A stretch of 64,000 bases of DNA from Neoasaia chiangmaiensis. GTDB lineage: Bacteria; Pseudomonadota; Alphaproteobacteria; Acetobacterales; Acetobacteraceae. The DNA lies in assembly GCF_002005465.1 (NCBI RefSeq), contig NZ_CP014691.1, forward strand, positions 2,054,501-2,118,500, written 5' to 3'. Made by a program: the position numbers and the translations under genes. Positions 33,482 through 42,214 of the stretch are shown one piece after another. The notes under the pieces are model-generated. The model saw only the letters and a program-made list of their open reading frames with translations, did no database searches and had not been told where the DNA came from. How positions within the stretch are numbered: position 1 is the first letter of the stretch; each line of letters opens with the position of its first letter.

Positions 33482-33760
33482 TCAGTCGTCTCCGTCAAGG
33501 ATCGGCACCTGGTAGCACCTGCAGTTGTAAATGCCCCCAGGCATAAGGGGCTGGCCATCTACCACCGGCGGATTGGCATACTCACAGATCACGCCGTTCA
33601 TCGCTCGATGGCTGGCCCGCGTCCGCGTGTCACGATGACTGCGCCACCGGAAATGCGTGCACCCGGCCGCCTGCGCTCGAACCTGAGTGAGGACTGAAGA
33701 CGCCCGCGCCGTCTCGGTACGGGCGATGCAAACCGCCCGAAGCGCACAAGCGCCTGATCG
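33482..33760 (-). pseudogene. Phage head morphogenesis protein (SPP1 gp7/Mu F-like), C-terminal fragment
   Basis: Reads LRAVCIARTETARASSVLTQ, CTHFRWRSHRDTRTRASHRA and PGGIYNCRCYQVPILDGDD. IARTETARA and the Cys-bearing end (NCRCY) are the signature of minor head proteins of the Mu gp30/SPP1 gp7 family. Its 5' part, portal and terminase are missing: the frame runs antisense into the integrase gene at about 33760. A deletion has brought head genes next to int. Confidence 0.75.
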
Positions 33761-33768
33761 AATGCACT

Positions 33769-34557
33769 GTGCCGCTAAAGGAAAAACTTGGACACTTGCG
33801 CGTGGATCAGATCAGCCAACGGCAATGGAACGAATACGCAGCCACGCGCGTGAAAAAACCAAACCCGAGAAGAAAAACGCTCGAAGGATACGAGCCGACT
33901 CCCGTATCCTCGGGAACCCTGCGACGAGAGTTTAACGTTCTGCGCGCGGCTCTCCGTCAGTCATGGAAGGATGGCAATCTTGTAAAGCCGCCAGTTCTCG
34001 AGGTGCCGCGCGACAGTGCGCCACGCGACAAGTTCCTGACCAAACAGGAGGCGCGTCGGCTTCTTGATGCATGCGAAACGCCGCACGTGCGCATATTCGT
34101 CGCTCTCGCCATGTTCACCGGCGCGCGCAAGGGGTCGATCTTGGCTCTGACCTGGGACAGGGTGCACTTTGATTCCGGCCGCGTTGATTTTCAGGAGCCA
34201 GGACGGACCCTCACGGTAAAGCGCCGTGCTGTCGTGCCAATGGCGCCAGCGCTGCGAAAGGAACTGGAGGACGCTGCGCGATTTCGCACGTGCGATTACG
34301 TAGTGGAATGGAACAGCAAGCGCGTGACATACGGATTGCGTTGGTCGTTCCGCAAACTCTGCCAGAGAGCGGGTCTATCGTGGATGCCAACGCCTCATCA
34401 TTTTAAGCATAGCGTGGCATCGTGGATGGCGATGAACAAAGTGCCGATCGACCAGGCGGCCGACTGGCTGGCGACCGATCCCAAGACATTGTGGAACGTC
34501 TACCGCAAATTCGACCCAAGCTATCTGGAGGAGGTAACATCGACGTTCGATCTATAG
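33769..34557 (+). CDS. int: Tyrosine-type phage integrase, N-terminally truncated
   Basis: 262 aa from GTG 33769. It contains the central part of the core-binding domain and the whole catalytic domain: TGARKGSILALTW (first Arg), PHHFKHSVASW, PIDQAADWLATDP and VYRKFDPSYL (Tyr nucleophile). The usual HxxR of box II reads HFKH, so the second Arg is Lys. Family members are about 330-400 aa; the arm-binding N-terminus is missing and an in-frame stop lies at 33688-33690. It sits 54 nt from attR. Activity is doubtful. Confidence 0.85.
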   Translation: MPLKEKLGHLRVDQISQRQWNEYAATRVKKPNPRRKTLEGYEPTPVSSGTLRREFNVLRAALRQSWKDGNLVKPPVLEVPRDSAPRDKFLTKQEARRLLDACETPHVRIFVALAMFTGARKGSILALTWDRVHFDSGRVDFQEPGRTLTVKRRAVVPMAPALRKELEDAARFRTCDYVVEWNSKRVTYGLRWSFRKLCQRAGLSWMPTPHHFKHSVASWMAMNKVPIDQAADWLATDPKTLWNVYRKFDPSYLEEVTSTFDL

Positions 34558-34610
34558 GTGTTCACTTGAACACCTAAGCCATCTGTGGATAACTAGAATT
34601 ACCCAACAAG

Positions 34611-34663
34611 ATCAATGGCGTCCCGTACGGGATTCGAACCCGTGTTGCCGCCGTGAAAGGGCG
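34611..34663. repeat. attR direct repeat (53 bp) within tRNA-Glu
   Basis: Identical to 17574-17626. Here the repeat continues into the complete tRNA-Glu gene, so this is the chromosome-restoring copy. The recombination core should lie within the tRNA 3' half. Confidence 0.9.
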
Positions 34664-34691
34664 GTGTCCTAGGCCTCTAGACGAACGGGAC
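34616..34691 (-). tRNA. tRNA-Glu (UUC), prophage integration site
   Basis: 76 nt with CCA. The acceptor GTCCCGT pairs with ACGGGAC, the anticodon loop reads CTTTCAC (UUC) and the T loop is TTCGAAT. The 3' 48 nt are duplicated at the far prophage end. Confidence 0.95.
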
Positions 34692-34737
34692 TGGAGGCGT
34701 GAGCGGTGGGTATCCCAGGCTGGTGCCGGGGTCAAGC

Positions 34738-36546
34738 CTAAATTAGTGCGATATCGGCAATGAATAACGTCAGCGTCTCGCGATCCTGCCATCGCTCACT
34801 GCGCAGATGCCCGGCAACATGCAGCAGTGGGGCGCTGGAATCTTCCAGAACATCCGCGAAAGGCTTGTCCGCCGCGCGGAACACCAGGCCGCGCAGGCGT
34901 CCGCCATCCTCGCCCTGCAGGATGGCCCGCAGCGTATTGCCGTCCCGGCCGATACGCTCGACTTTCACGCAGCGCACGCGGCTGATCGCCAGCAGCGGTT
35001 CCTCATTCCCCATGCCGAAGGGTGCAAGACGACCGATTTGCGCGGCGACTTCGGAAGTCGCACCGCGAAGGCTCAGTACGCCGTCCAGCAGCAGGTCATC
35101 CTGCGCGGGACGTTCTCGCGCGGCGGATAGTCGTTCATCCAGAAAATGATGGAAAGAGTCCGCCTGCCCGGCGGCAAGAGAGAATCCGGCCGCCATGGCA
35201 TGACCGCCGCCGGTCAGCAGCAATCCGGCCTGGCGCGCCGCAATGACGGCGGCGCCGAGATCCAGGCCGGGCACGGAGCGTGCTGACCCCTTGATGACGC
35301 CGTCTTGCAGGGCACCGACCAGGGCCGGACGGTTGAAGCGTTCCCGCACGCGACCGGCAACGATGCCGACCACGCCGGGGTGCCACGCATCGCCGCGCAG
35401 GAACAGGACGGCATGACCGGCATCGACCTGCGTCTGCGCCTGTTGCAGGGCCGAGGTAAGGATGTCCGCCTCCACCGTCTGGCGTTGACGGTTTACCTCA
35501 TCGAGCTTTTCGGCGAGCGTCCGTGCCTCGAAAGCATCATCGGCCAGCAGCAGTTTCAGCCCGAGATCGGCCTGCGCGATGCGACCGCCGGCATTGATGC
35601 GGGGACCGAAGGCAAAGCCGCAGGCCATCGCGCTGGCGCTCTCCTTCACCATCGCGACGGAAGCCAGCGTGGCGAGGCCGAGGCGCTCTCCACGCCCCAG
35701 AACGCGCAATCCCTGCGCCACCAGCGCGCGATTGAGGCCCTGCAACGGCATAACGTCGCAGATCGTCGCGAGCGCCACGAGGTCGAGGCGACGCAGCAGG
35801 TTGGGTTCGGGGTGTTCGGTGAACCATCCCTGCGCCCGAAGATCGCGCAACAGCGCGACGCCGGTCAGGAAGGCGACGGCCGTCGCGCAGAGCGTGCCGA
35901 GTTGGGATGTGCAGTCGAGCCGGTTCGGATTGACGACGATACCGCGCGGCAAAACGCCGCCGTCCGGCTTGTGGTGGTCCAGCACGATCAGGTCGACGCG
36001 CCCGGCGAACGGGTCGAGGATCGGTGCGGCAGCGGTGCCGCAATCCACGCAGACCAGCAGTTGCGCACCGCGCGCCATCAAGCCGTCGAGCGCGGCGGCA
36101 TTAGGGCCGTAGCCCTCTTTCTGGCGATCGGGGATGTGGGTTTCCACGGCGCAACCGAGTTCGCGCAGCAGGTCCGTCAACAATGCCGTGCCGCAGGCGC
36201 CATCCACGTCATAATCGCCGAAGACGCCGATGCATTCCCGCTCCCGCACGGCACGCGACAGTCGCGCCGCAGCCGCCTCCATGTCCTTCAGGCAGGACGG
36301 ATCGGGCAGCCAGTCGCGCAGTCGTGGATCGAGAAAGGCTTCCGCGCGGCCGAGCGCGACGCCGCGCGCCGCCAGAATACGACCGAGAAGCTCGGGAATA
36401 CCGGCGCGCTGGGCGATGGCAAGACTGTGGCGCAGGCCATCTTCCGCAAGTGCGGCGTCGCGCCAGACCCAGCGTCTCCCGCCGGCGCTGTGGCCGACGT
36501 TGAGAACGAGAGGCGCGGGGTCGAGGCAAAGTGCGGCATCGGACAT
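34738..36546 (-). CDS. recJ: Single-stranded-DNA-specific exonuclease RecJ
   Basis: 602 aa from ATG 36546. RecJ degrades ssDNA 5'-3' in recombination and mismatch repair. The DHH phosphoesterase motifs are visible as GVFGDYDVDGACGTALLTDL (about residue 80), VCVDCGT and VLDHHKPDG, and the DHHA1 motif as LLLTGGGHAMAAGFSLA. A C-terminal OB-like domain follows. It is the last gene of the hom-glpX-recJ run, 28 nt after glpX. An upstream in-frame start (36714) overlaps glpX and is less likely. Confidence 0.93.
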   Translation of the reverse strand: MSDAALCLDPAPLVLNVGHSAGGRRWVWRDAALAEDGLRHSLAIAQRAGIPELLGRILAARGVALGRAEAFLDPRLRDWLPDPSCLKDMEAAAARLSRAVRERECIGVFGDYDVDGACGTALLTDLLRELGCAVETHIPDRQKEGYGPNAAALDGLMARGAQLLVCVDCGTAAAPILDPFAGRVDLIVLDHHKPDGGVLPRGIVVNPNRLDCTSQLGTLCATAVAFLTGVALLRDLRAQGWFTEHPEPNLLRRLDLVALATICDVMPLQGLNRALVAQGLRVLGRGERLGLATLASVAMVKESASAMACGFAFGPRINAGGRIAQADLGLKLLLADDAFEARTLAEKLDEVNRQRQTVEADILTSALQQAQTQVDAGHAVLFLRGDAWHPGVVGIVAGRVRERFNRPALVGALQDGVIKGSARSVPGLDLGAAVIAARQAGLLLTGGGHAMAAGFSLAAGQADSFHHFLDERLSAARERPAQDDLLLDGVLSLRGATSEVAAQIGRLAPFGMGNEEPLLAISRVRCVKVERIGRDGNTLRAILQGEDGGRLRGLVFRAADKPFADVLEDSSAPLLHVAGHLRSERWQDRETLTLFIADIALI

Positions 36547-36574
36547 AGCCGCACTATAAACCGGAATGGAAGGA

Positions 36575-37570
36575 TCAGCGACCCGTCCAGGTCTTTGTCG
36601 AGAAATCGTGGCGGCCTTCGACGAATCGCACGGTGCCGGATTTCGAGCGCATGACGATCGAATGGGTCCGAACGCGCGTGGGGCTGAAACGCTGCACACC
36701 ACGCAGCAGCGCACCGCCGGTCACGCCCGTCGCGGAGAACAGCACGTCCCCGCGCGCCATGTCGTGCAGGCCCAGCTTGCGGGTGGGGTCCTTGCCGGGT
36801 GCCATTTCGCGGGCGCGTTCGACCTGGGTGTTGTCCTCGAACAGCAGGCGGCCCTGCATCTGGCCGCCGACGCAGCGAACGGCCGCGGCAGCCAGTACGC
36901 CCTCCGGCGCACCGCCGGACCCCGCGTACACATCGACACTGCTCTCGTCGATACAGGCGGCAATGGCGGCGGCGACATCGCCATCCGTCAGCAGCGTGAC
37001 GCGCGCGCCGGCTTCACGGGCGCGGGCGATCAGTTCCTCGTGGCGTTCGCGATCCAGCGCGCACATCACCAGTTCGCTGACCGGCTTGCCCTTGGCCTTG
37101 GCGAGATCCCTCAGCGTGGTCTCGATCGGGGCATCGATGTCGATCAGATCGTCGGGCAGGCCCGGGCCGACCACCAGCTTTTCCATGTAGATGTCCGGCG
37201 CGTGCAGGAAGTTGCCGCTTTCGGCCAGAGCCAGCATGGTCATGGCATTCGGCAGGTCCTTGGCGCACAGGTTGGTGCCTTCCAGCGGGTCCACGGCGAT
37301 GTCCATCGCCGGGCCGCCCGCACCGACCTTCTCGCCGATATAGAGCATCGGCGCTTCGTCCATTTCACCTTCGCCGATAACGACCGTGCCATCGATGGCG
37401 ACCGTGTCGAAGGCGTGGCGCATGGCTTCGACGGCCGCGCCGTCAGCTTCGTTCTTCTTGCCGCGTCCCGTCCAGTTGGAGGACGAAATGGCGGCGGCTT
37501 CGGTCACGCGGACCAGCTCAAGCGCCAGGTTCCGATCGGTGACCTGATAGCGGGGCTGCGAGTTCGGCAC
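36575..37570 (-). CDS. glpX: Class II fructose-1,6-bisphosphatase
   Basis: 331 aa. It hydrolyses fructose 1,6-bisphosphate to fructose 6-phosphate in gluconeogenesis and the Calvin/pentose pathways; it is metal dependent. Motifs are GRGKKNEADGAAVEAMR, VVIGEGEMDEAPMLYIGE, AMDIAVDPLEGTNLCA and YAGSGGAPEGVLAAAAVRC. I chose GTG 37570, since GCAGGAG lies 9 nt upstream; a TTG at 37588 is in frame. It lies between hom and recJ. Confidence 0.93.
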   Translation of the reverse strand: MPNSQPRYQVTDRNLALELVRVTEAAAISSSNWTGRGKKNEADGAAVEAMRHAFDTVAIDGTVVIGEGEMDEAPMLYIGEKVGAGGPAMDIAVDPLEGTNLCAKDLPNAMTMLALAESGNFLHAPDIYMEKLVVGPGLPDDLIDIDAPIETTLRDLAKAKGKPVSELVMCALDRERHEELIARAREAGARVTLLTDGDVAAAIAACIDESSVDVYAGSGGAPEGVLAAAAVRCVGGQMQGRLLFEDNTQVERAREMAPGKDPTRKLGLHDMARGDVLFSATGVTGGALLRGVQRFSPTRVRTHSIVMRSKSGTVRFVEGRHDFSTKTWTGR

Positions 37571-37657
37571 TGTCGATATCTCCTGCAAAAAAACGAACGG
37601 CCCGGATGTTTGGGGCCCTGTTTTCCCTTTATGCAGCCATACGGCGAAAAAGCGGCA

Positions 37658-38968
37658 TCACACCGTCTCGATTTTGAGCAGAAGCGGTGTGCCGACGACC
37701 GATTCCAGTGCTTCCAGCGCGCTGATGACCGAGATCATCGCTGCCTCTGTCGTGTGATGCGTCACCAGCGCCAGCGGCACCGTGCCACCCGGCTCGCGCG
37801 CGGCATCATGTTGTGACAGCGCACGCAGGGAAACGCCCGCATCGCGCAGGGCCGCCGCGATATCGGCCACCACGCCCGGGCGATCGCGCACGATGACGCG
37901 AAGATAGTATTCGCCCCCGAGCGCGCTGCGCGGGGCGCAGGCGATTTCGGCTTTTGGCGCGACACCCCAGACCGGCAGGGCCGTGCCTCGGGCCAGGTCG
38001 ATCACATCCGCGACAACAGCGCTCGCCGTGGGACCGGCACCGGCGCCGCGCCCCTCGATCAGCATCGGGCCGCTGAAGGCGCCTTCCGTCACCACGGCGT
38101 TGAAAACCCCATCGACATGCGCGATCGGTGCATTCTTCGGCACGAAGCAGGGGCGCATCCATGCTTCGATCGCATCGTCACCGGTGCGCCGTGCCGTGCC
38201 GAGCAGTTTGATGCGGTAACCGAGTTCGCGTGCGAAATGCTGGTCGCAGGCCTGAATGGCGCGGATGCCATCCACATGCAGGCCGTCGAAAGCGACCGGC
38301 TGGCCGAAGGCGAGCCCGGCGAGGATGGCCAGCTTGTGCGCGGCATCCCATCCGTCCACATCCGTCGACGGATCGGCTTCCGCGTAACCCAGGGCCTGCG
38401 CTTCCGACAGCACGTCATCGAAATCGCGACCGGTGTCGCGCATGGTGGTCAGGATATAGTTGCAGGTGCCGTTCAGGATGCCGCCGACGCGCAGCAGACG
38501 ATCGGCGGCAAGCCCCTCACGCACCAGCTTGATGGCGGGAATGCCGCCGGCGACGGACGCCTCGAACAGCAGGGCCGCGCCGCTTTCGCGCGCTATGCGC
38601 GCCAGATGCGCACCGTGCAGGGCAAGCAACGCCTTGTTGGCTGTCACCACGTCGCGCCCGCGTGACAGGGCGGATTCGACCAGCGTGCGCGCCGTTCCTT
38701 CCGCGCCGCCGATCAATTCCAGAACGACGTCGATGCCATCGTCGCCGGCCAGGGCGGCGGCATCGTCATGCCAGCGCAGGCCGGCCAGATCCACGCCGCG
38801 ATCCCGTGTCCGGTCACGCGCGGAGACAGCGACAACCTCGATAGGCCGTCCGGCGCGCGCTGTAATGGCGGCGGCATTGTCGCGGAGGAGCTGAAGAACG
38901 CCGACGCCGACCGTACCGAGGCCCGCGATGCCGAGACGAAGGGCCGGTTTGCCGCTGGCTCCGCTCAA
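37658..38968 (-). CDS. hom: Homoserine dehydrogenase
   Basis: 436 aa. It reduces aspartate semialdehyde to homoserine for threonine and methionine synthesis. The NAD(P) motif GIAGLGTVGVGVLQLL is at the N-terminus, TANKALLALHG near residue 110, GGILNGTCNYILT near 180, and GYAEADPSTDVDGWDAAHKL in the catalytic domain. The C-terminal 80 residues are an ACT regulatory domain (YLRVIVRDRPGVVADIAAAL), so threonine feedback is likely. The TTG start overlaps the aminotransferase TGA. Confidence 0.94.
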   Translation of the reverse strand: MSGASGKPALRLGIAGLGTVGVGVLQLLRDNAAAITARAGRPIEVVAVSARDRTRDRGVDLAGLRWHDDAAALAGDDGIDVVLELIGGAEGTARTLVESALSRGRDVVTANKALLALHGAHLARIARESGAALLFEASVAGGIPAIKLVREGLAADRLLRVGGILNGTCNYILTTMRDTGRDFDDVLSEAQALGYAEADPSTDVDGWDAAHKLAILAGLAFGQPVAFDGLHVDGIRAIQACDQHFARELGYRIKLLGTARRTGDDAIEAWMRPCFVPKNAPIAHVDGVFNAVVTEGAFSGPMLIEGRGAGAGPTASAVVADVIDLARGTALPVWGVAPKAEIACAPRSALGGEYYLRVIVRDRPGVVADIAAALRDAGVSLRALSQHDAAREPGGTVPLALVTHHTTEAAMISVISALEALESVVGTPLLLKIETV

Positions 38969-40179
38969 GGGATGGACTCCATCGTCGCCGCCTGCGGCAC
39001 GCCATGCCGTCCGAGGAATCCCTTGATGGCGCGCGTCGCCTGACGCAGGCGCTGCGTGTTTTCGACCAGACCGATTCGCACAAAACCCTCACCGTATTCG
39101 CCGAAGCCCAGGCCCGGCGCGACCGCGACGCCAGCCTCCCTGAGCAGCAGCTTGCTGAAATCCACACTGCCCATCGACGCGAACTTCTCGGGGATCGGCG
39201 CCCAGGCGAACATCGAGCCTTGCGGCGCGGGCACGTTCCATCCGGCGGCATCCAGGCCGCGCAACAGGACGTCGCGCCGCTCCTTGTAGAGCTGGCGGAT
39301 TTCCGCGACGCAATCCTGCGGGCCACTGAGCGCGGCGACGGCCGCAACCTGGATCGGCGTGAAGGCGCCGTAGTCCAGATAGGATTTGATGCGCGTCAAC
39401 GCCTGGATCAGGCGCGGATTGCCCGCCGCGAAACCCATGCGCCAACCCGCCATGGAGTAGGTCTTGGAAAGGGACGTGAACTCGACGGCGATGTCCTTGG
39501 CGCCCTCGACCTGAAGAATCGACGGTGGCGGCTCATCGCCGAAATAGATCTCGCAATAGGCGAGATCGGACATGATCCAGATCTCCTCCCGGCGGGCGAA
39601 AGCCACCAGCTCCTTGTAGAAATCGAGCGATGCGGTGAATGCCGTCGGGTTCGACGGGAAATTGACGATCAGCGCGGTCGGTTTGGGGACGGAGTGGCGC
39701 ACGGCGCGTTCCAGCGCGCGCAGCATGTCCTCGTCCGGCGTGGCGGGAATCGAGCGGACGGACGCGCCGGCGATGATGAAGCCGAACTGGTGAATCGGAT
39801 AGGAGGGATTCGGCACCAGGATCGTATCGCCCGGGCTGGTGATGGCGACGGCCAGATTCGCCAGGCCTTCCTTTGAGCCCAGCGTGGCGATGACTTCCGT
39901 TTCCGGATCGAGATGGACGCCGAAGCGGCGATCGTAATAACCCGCGAGGGCACGCCGCAGGCCCGGGATGCCGCGGCTCACCGAATAGCGATGCGCCCGC
40001 GGGTCGGCCACGGTCTCGACCAGTTTCCTGACGATATGCGGTGGCGTGGGGCTGTCGGGGTTGCCCATGCCGAGATCGATGATGTCCTCGCCCCGGGCTC
40101 GGGCAGCGGCCTTGGCCTTGTTCACTTCGGCGAACACGTAGGGCGGCAGGCGGCGGATGCGATGGAACTCTTCGGTCAT
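38965..40179 (-). CDS. PLP-dependent aminotransferase (AlaC/LL-diaminopimelate aminotransferase-like)
   Basis: 404 aa, fold-type I class I/II aminotransferase. Motifs are IIDLGMGNPDSPTPPHIV, YSVSRGIPGLRRALAGYY, TLGSKEGLANLAVAI, VNFPSNPTAFTA and the PLP lysine in SLSKTYSMAGWRMGFAAG. It resembles E. coli AlaC and alphaproteobacterial proteins often labelled LL-DAP aminotransferase. Next to hom it may make alanine or serve the aspartate family. The start ATG 40179 matches the family; an upstream GTG is in frame. Confidence 0.85.
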   Translation of the reverse strand: MTEEFHRIRRLPPYVFAEVNKAKAAARARGEDIIDLGMGNPDSPTPPHIVRKLVETVADPRAHRYSVSRGIPGLRRALAGYYDRRFGVHLDPETEVIATLGSKEGLANLAVAITSPGDTILVPNPSYPIHQFGFIIAGASVRSIPATPDEDMLRALERAVRHSVPKPTALIVNFPSNPTAFTASLDFYKELVAFARREEIWIMSDLAYCEIYFGDEPPPSILQVEGAKDIAVEFTSLSKTYSMAGWRMGFAAGNPRLIQALTRIKSYLDYGAFTPIQVAAVAALSGPQDCVAEIRQLYKERRDVLLRGLDAAGWNVPAPQGSMFAWAPIPEKFASMGSVDFSKLLLREAGVAVAPGLGFGEYGEGFVRIGLVENTQRLRQATRAIKGFLGRHGVPQAATMESIP

Positions 40180-40271
40180 GGGTGCCTCGACGGCGTAGGA
40201 AAGTTGATATTCCGGCGTGACGGACACGCCGGAATCATTACTAGACGGGATCGGAAAAGAGGGAAACCGGC

Positions 40272-41249
40272 TTAAGGGCGGAGGCTGATCCGTGCGCCAT
40301 GACCGATGGCGCTGGCGGCGATGCGGATATCGGCTCCGTCCACGCCCTGGGCAATCAGCGCATCCGCCAGGGTGCGTGCCCGCAGCAGGCCAAGGCGCAG
40401 GCTGGCGGCCTGATCGATGATGGCAAGCGATGTCGCATCGCCGAAGCCCGTCACGTAAACCGGCGCATGCGGTCCGCGCCCGTCCAGAGCATGGCCGATG
40501 TCCTGTTCCTGCCCCGGTGCGAGCTGATCCGAGGATTGGCCGAAGCGGAACAGGCGGCCATGCGGATCGGCAAGGGCGTAGGCCGGCGCCGGACGGTCCG
40601 GCAGGGCCGCATCGCGCGGAATATCGAAACCGGGAAACTGCGGCGCGGCGGGCGGCAGACTGCCGATCTGCGGCAGTTCCCCCGGCTTGATGGGGGGTGG
40701 CGCGAATTGCGTGACGGCCGGCATCGCCAGTTCGGGCGCATGCTGGTCGGCTGTCGCCTGCGTATGCCGCGCGGGCGCGGGCGTCGTGGACGACGCACCG
40801 GACGTGGCCGTCGTGCTGGTGTTGCCCGTCGTCTGGCCGGGGGCATCGACCGTCATGGAGGAGCCGCTGTCGCTATCGGCCGACGGTGTTCGTGGCTTCG
40901 GCGCCGGCGGACGGGGTGGTGCAGCGGTGGACGCAACCGGCAACGGCCCGTCGGCGGCCGCCAGCCGGTTGCCGAAATTGCGTTGCGCTTCCATCTGGTC
41001 GGTCAGATTGGTGCGGGCGGCGGGGCTGGGCATCTCCGGCGGTGTCGTGGGCGTCAGGCCGACATGGGGATAGGGGTTATGGGCGCCCGGCGGCGGCGGA
41101 CGCTGCTGCGCGATCGCGCCGCCTTCGTATTGATGCCACCAGTTGCCCACCGTATCGACGGCATCGCGATGGGCGCAGCCGGTCAGGCTTCCCAGGAATG
41201 CGGATGCGAAGAGGATCCGTCTGCCGGTTTCTTGCCAGTCGTTGCGCAA
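40272..41249 (-). CDS. OmpA-like outer-membrane lipoprotein
   Basis: 325 aa. A lipoprotein signal with lipobox SLTGC (Cys about residue 25) leads a long Pro/Thr/Ala-rich disordered linker (about 50-230). The C-terminal 95 residues are an OmpA/MotB-type domain: PGQEQDIGHALDGRGPHAPV, YVTGFGDATSLAIIDQAASL and LRARTLADALIAQGVDGADI. Such proteins tether the outer membrane to peptidoglycan. The domain is somewhat divergent from the OmpA consensus. Confidence 0.72.
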   Translation of the reverse strand: MRNDWQETGRRILFASAFLGSLTGCAHRDAVDTVGNWWHQYEGGAIAQQRPPPPGAHNPYPHVGLTPTTPPEMPSPAARTNLTDQMEAQRNFGNRLAAADGPLPVASTAAPPRPPAPKPRTPSADSDSGSSMTVDAPGQTTGNTSTTATSGASSTTPAPARHTQATADQHAPELAMPAVTQFAPPPIKPGELPQIGSLPPAAPQFPGFDIPRDAALPDRPAPAYALADPHGRLFRFGQSSDQLAPGQEQDIGHALDGRGPHAPVYVTGFGDATSLAIIDQAASLRLGLLRARTLADALIAQGVDGADIRIAASAIGHGARISLRP

Positions 41250-41389
41250 AATTCGTTCGTCCCCAGTCTCGGCAGCATGTTCGGCACCTTATATCAGAAC
41301 CTTACCGTCTTGCCGCTACTCTGGCGAGAGTCCGGCAAAAACGCGCCCGGCCCTTGTGGCTCGCGCGGTCAAGGCGCAGGATAGAGGAC

Positions 41390-42112
41390 ATGACCATGCA
41401 GTCGGCACATAGGAACAAGACCATGCGCGGCACGACGCCCAACGGCATCCCCGGACGCTCCGTCCGCCTCGATGACGAACCCGATCCCCGCAACCCGGAC
41501 GTGCCGGAGCCCGAAGGCCCGGAGCCGAAGGAGCCGGACGACAACAAGACGCTGAACTCGCCCATCAACGAACTTGAGGGCAAGCTGTTCGAACAGCGCA
41601 AGGTGCTGATCTTCGGCGCGATCAACGACAAGATCGCACGCGACGTGACGGGGCGCCTGCTGGCGCTGGCCGGGGCATCGGACAAGCCGATCGATGTCTA
41701 CGTCAATTCCCCGGGCGGTCATGTCGAGAGTGGCGACACGATCCATGACATGATCCGGTTCGTCGATTCGGTGGCGCCGGTCAACATGATCGGAACGGGC
41801 TGGGTCGCCTCGGCGGGCGCGCTGATCTATGCGGCGGGCAGGCCGGAGCGCCGCGTCTGCCTGCCGAACACGCGCTTCCTGCTCCATCAGCCGATGGGCG
41901 GCGTGCGTGGTCCCGCGACCGATATCGACATTGAGGCACGCGAGATCATCAAGATGCGCGAGCGCCTCAACCGCCTGTTCGCGCGCGAAACCGGACAGCC
42001 GTACGAGAAGATCGCCAAGGACACCGATCGCAACTACTGGATGTCGGCGGAGGAGGCGATTGCCTACGGTCTCGTCAACCGCGTCATCAACGCGATGAAC
42101 GACCTGGGCTGA
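41390..42112 (+). CDS. ATP-dependent Clp protease proteolytic subunit (ClpP family)
   Basis: 240 aa, with a longer disordered N-terminus (about 45 residues rich in Pro/Glu/Asp) than standard ClpP. Catalytic residues: Ser in GWVASAGALIYAAG, His in RFLLHQPMGG, Asp in KDTDRNYWMSAEEAIAYGL. PIDVYVNSPGGHVESGDTIH is typical. The M after the active Ser in canonical ClpP (ASMG) is Ala here, suggesting a second, divergent ClpP paralogue. A terminator follows. Confidence 0.88.
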   Translation: MTMQSAHRNKTMRGTTPNGIPGRSVRLDDEPDPRNPDVPEPEGPEPKEPDDNKTLNSPINELEGKLFEQRKVLIFGAINDKIARDVTGRLLALAGASDKPIDVYVNSPGGHVESGDTIHDMIRFVDSVAPVNMIGTGWVASAGALIYAAGRPERRVCLPNTRFLLHQPMGGVRGPATDIDIEAREIIKMRERLNRLFARETGQPYEKIAKDTDRNYWMSAEEAIAYGLVNRVINAMNDLG

Positions 42113-42121
42113 CCCTGTGTT

Positions 42122-42149
42122 CCATGCGCTCTCGCGGGCGCATGGTTTT
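42122..42149 (+). terminator. Rho-independent terminator after clpP
   Basis: CCATGCGC (42122-42129) and GCGCATGG (42138-42145) form an 8-bp stem with an 8-nt loop, followed by TTTT. Confidence 0.8.
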
Positions 42150-42214
42150 CATGGATTCAATCAGCGCACGTCGGTGACGGTCGGCGTGCGCGCCGTCTTG
42201 CAGAGCGCACCTTC

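Larger units (their letters stand above)
17574..34663. mobile_element. Cryptic prophage in tRNA-Glu (about 17 kb, attL to attR)
   Basis: Bounded by 53-bp direct repeats of the tRNA-Glu 3' part. It carries an integrase, contractile-type baseplate genes, a tape-measure/Dit fusion, head-protein fragments, KilA-N, ORF6N, ribbon-helix-helix repressors, HigBA and a tRNA. Terminase, portal, capsid, sheath and tube are missing and several genes are fused by deletions, so it cannot make virions. The truncated, substituted integrase suggests it is also trapped. Confidence 0.88.

Noticed and set aside
35305-36654. 449-codon plus-strand frame antisense to recJ
   Set aside because: recJ has all family motifs; the plus frame has none and is a GC-driven shadow.
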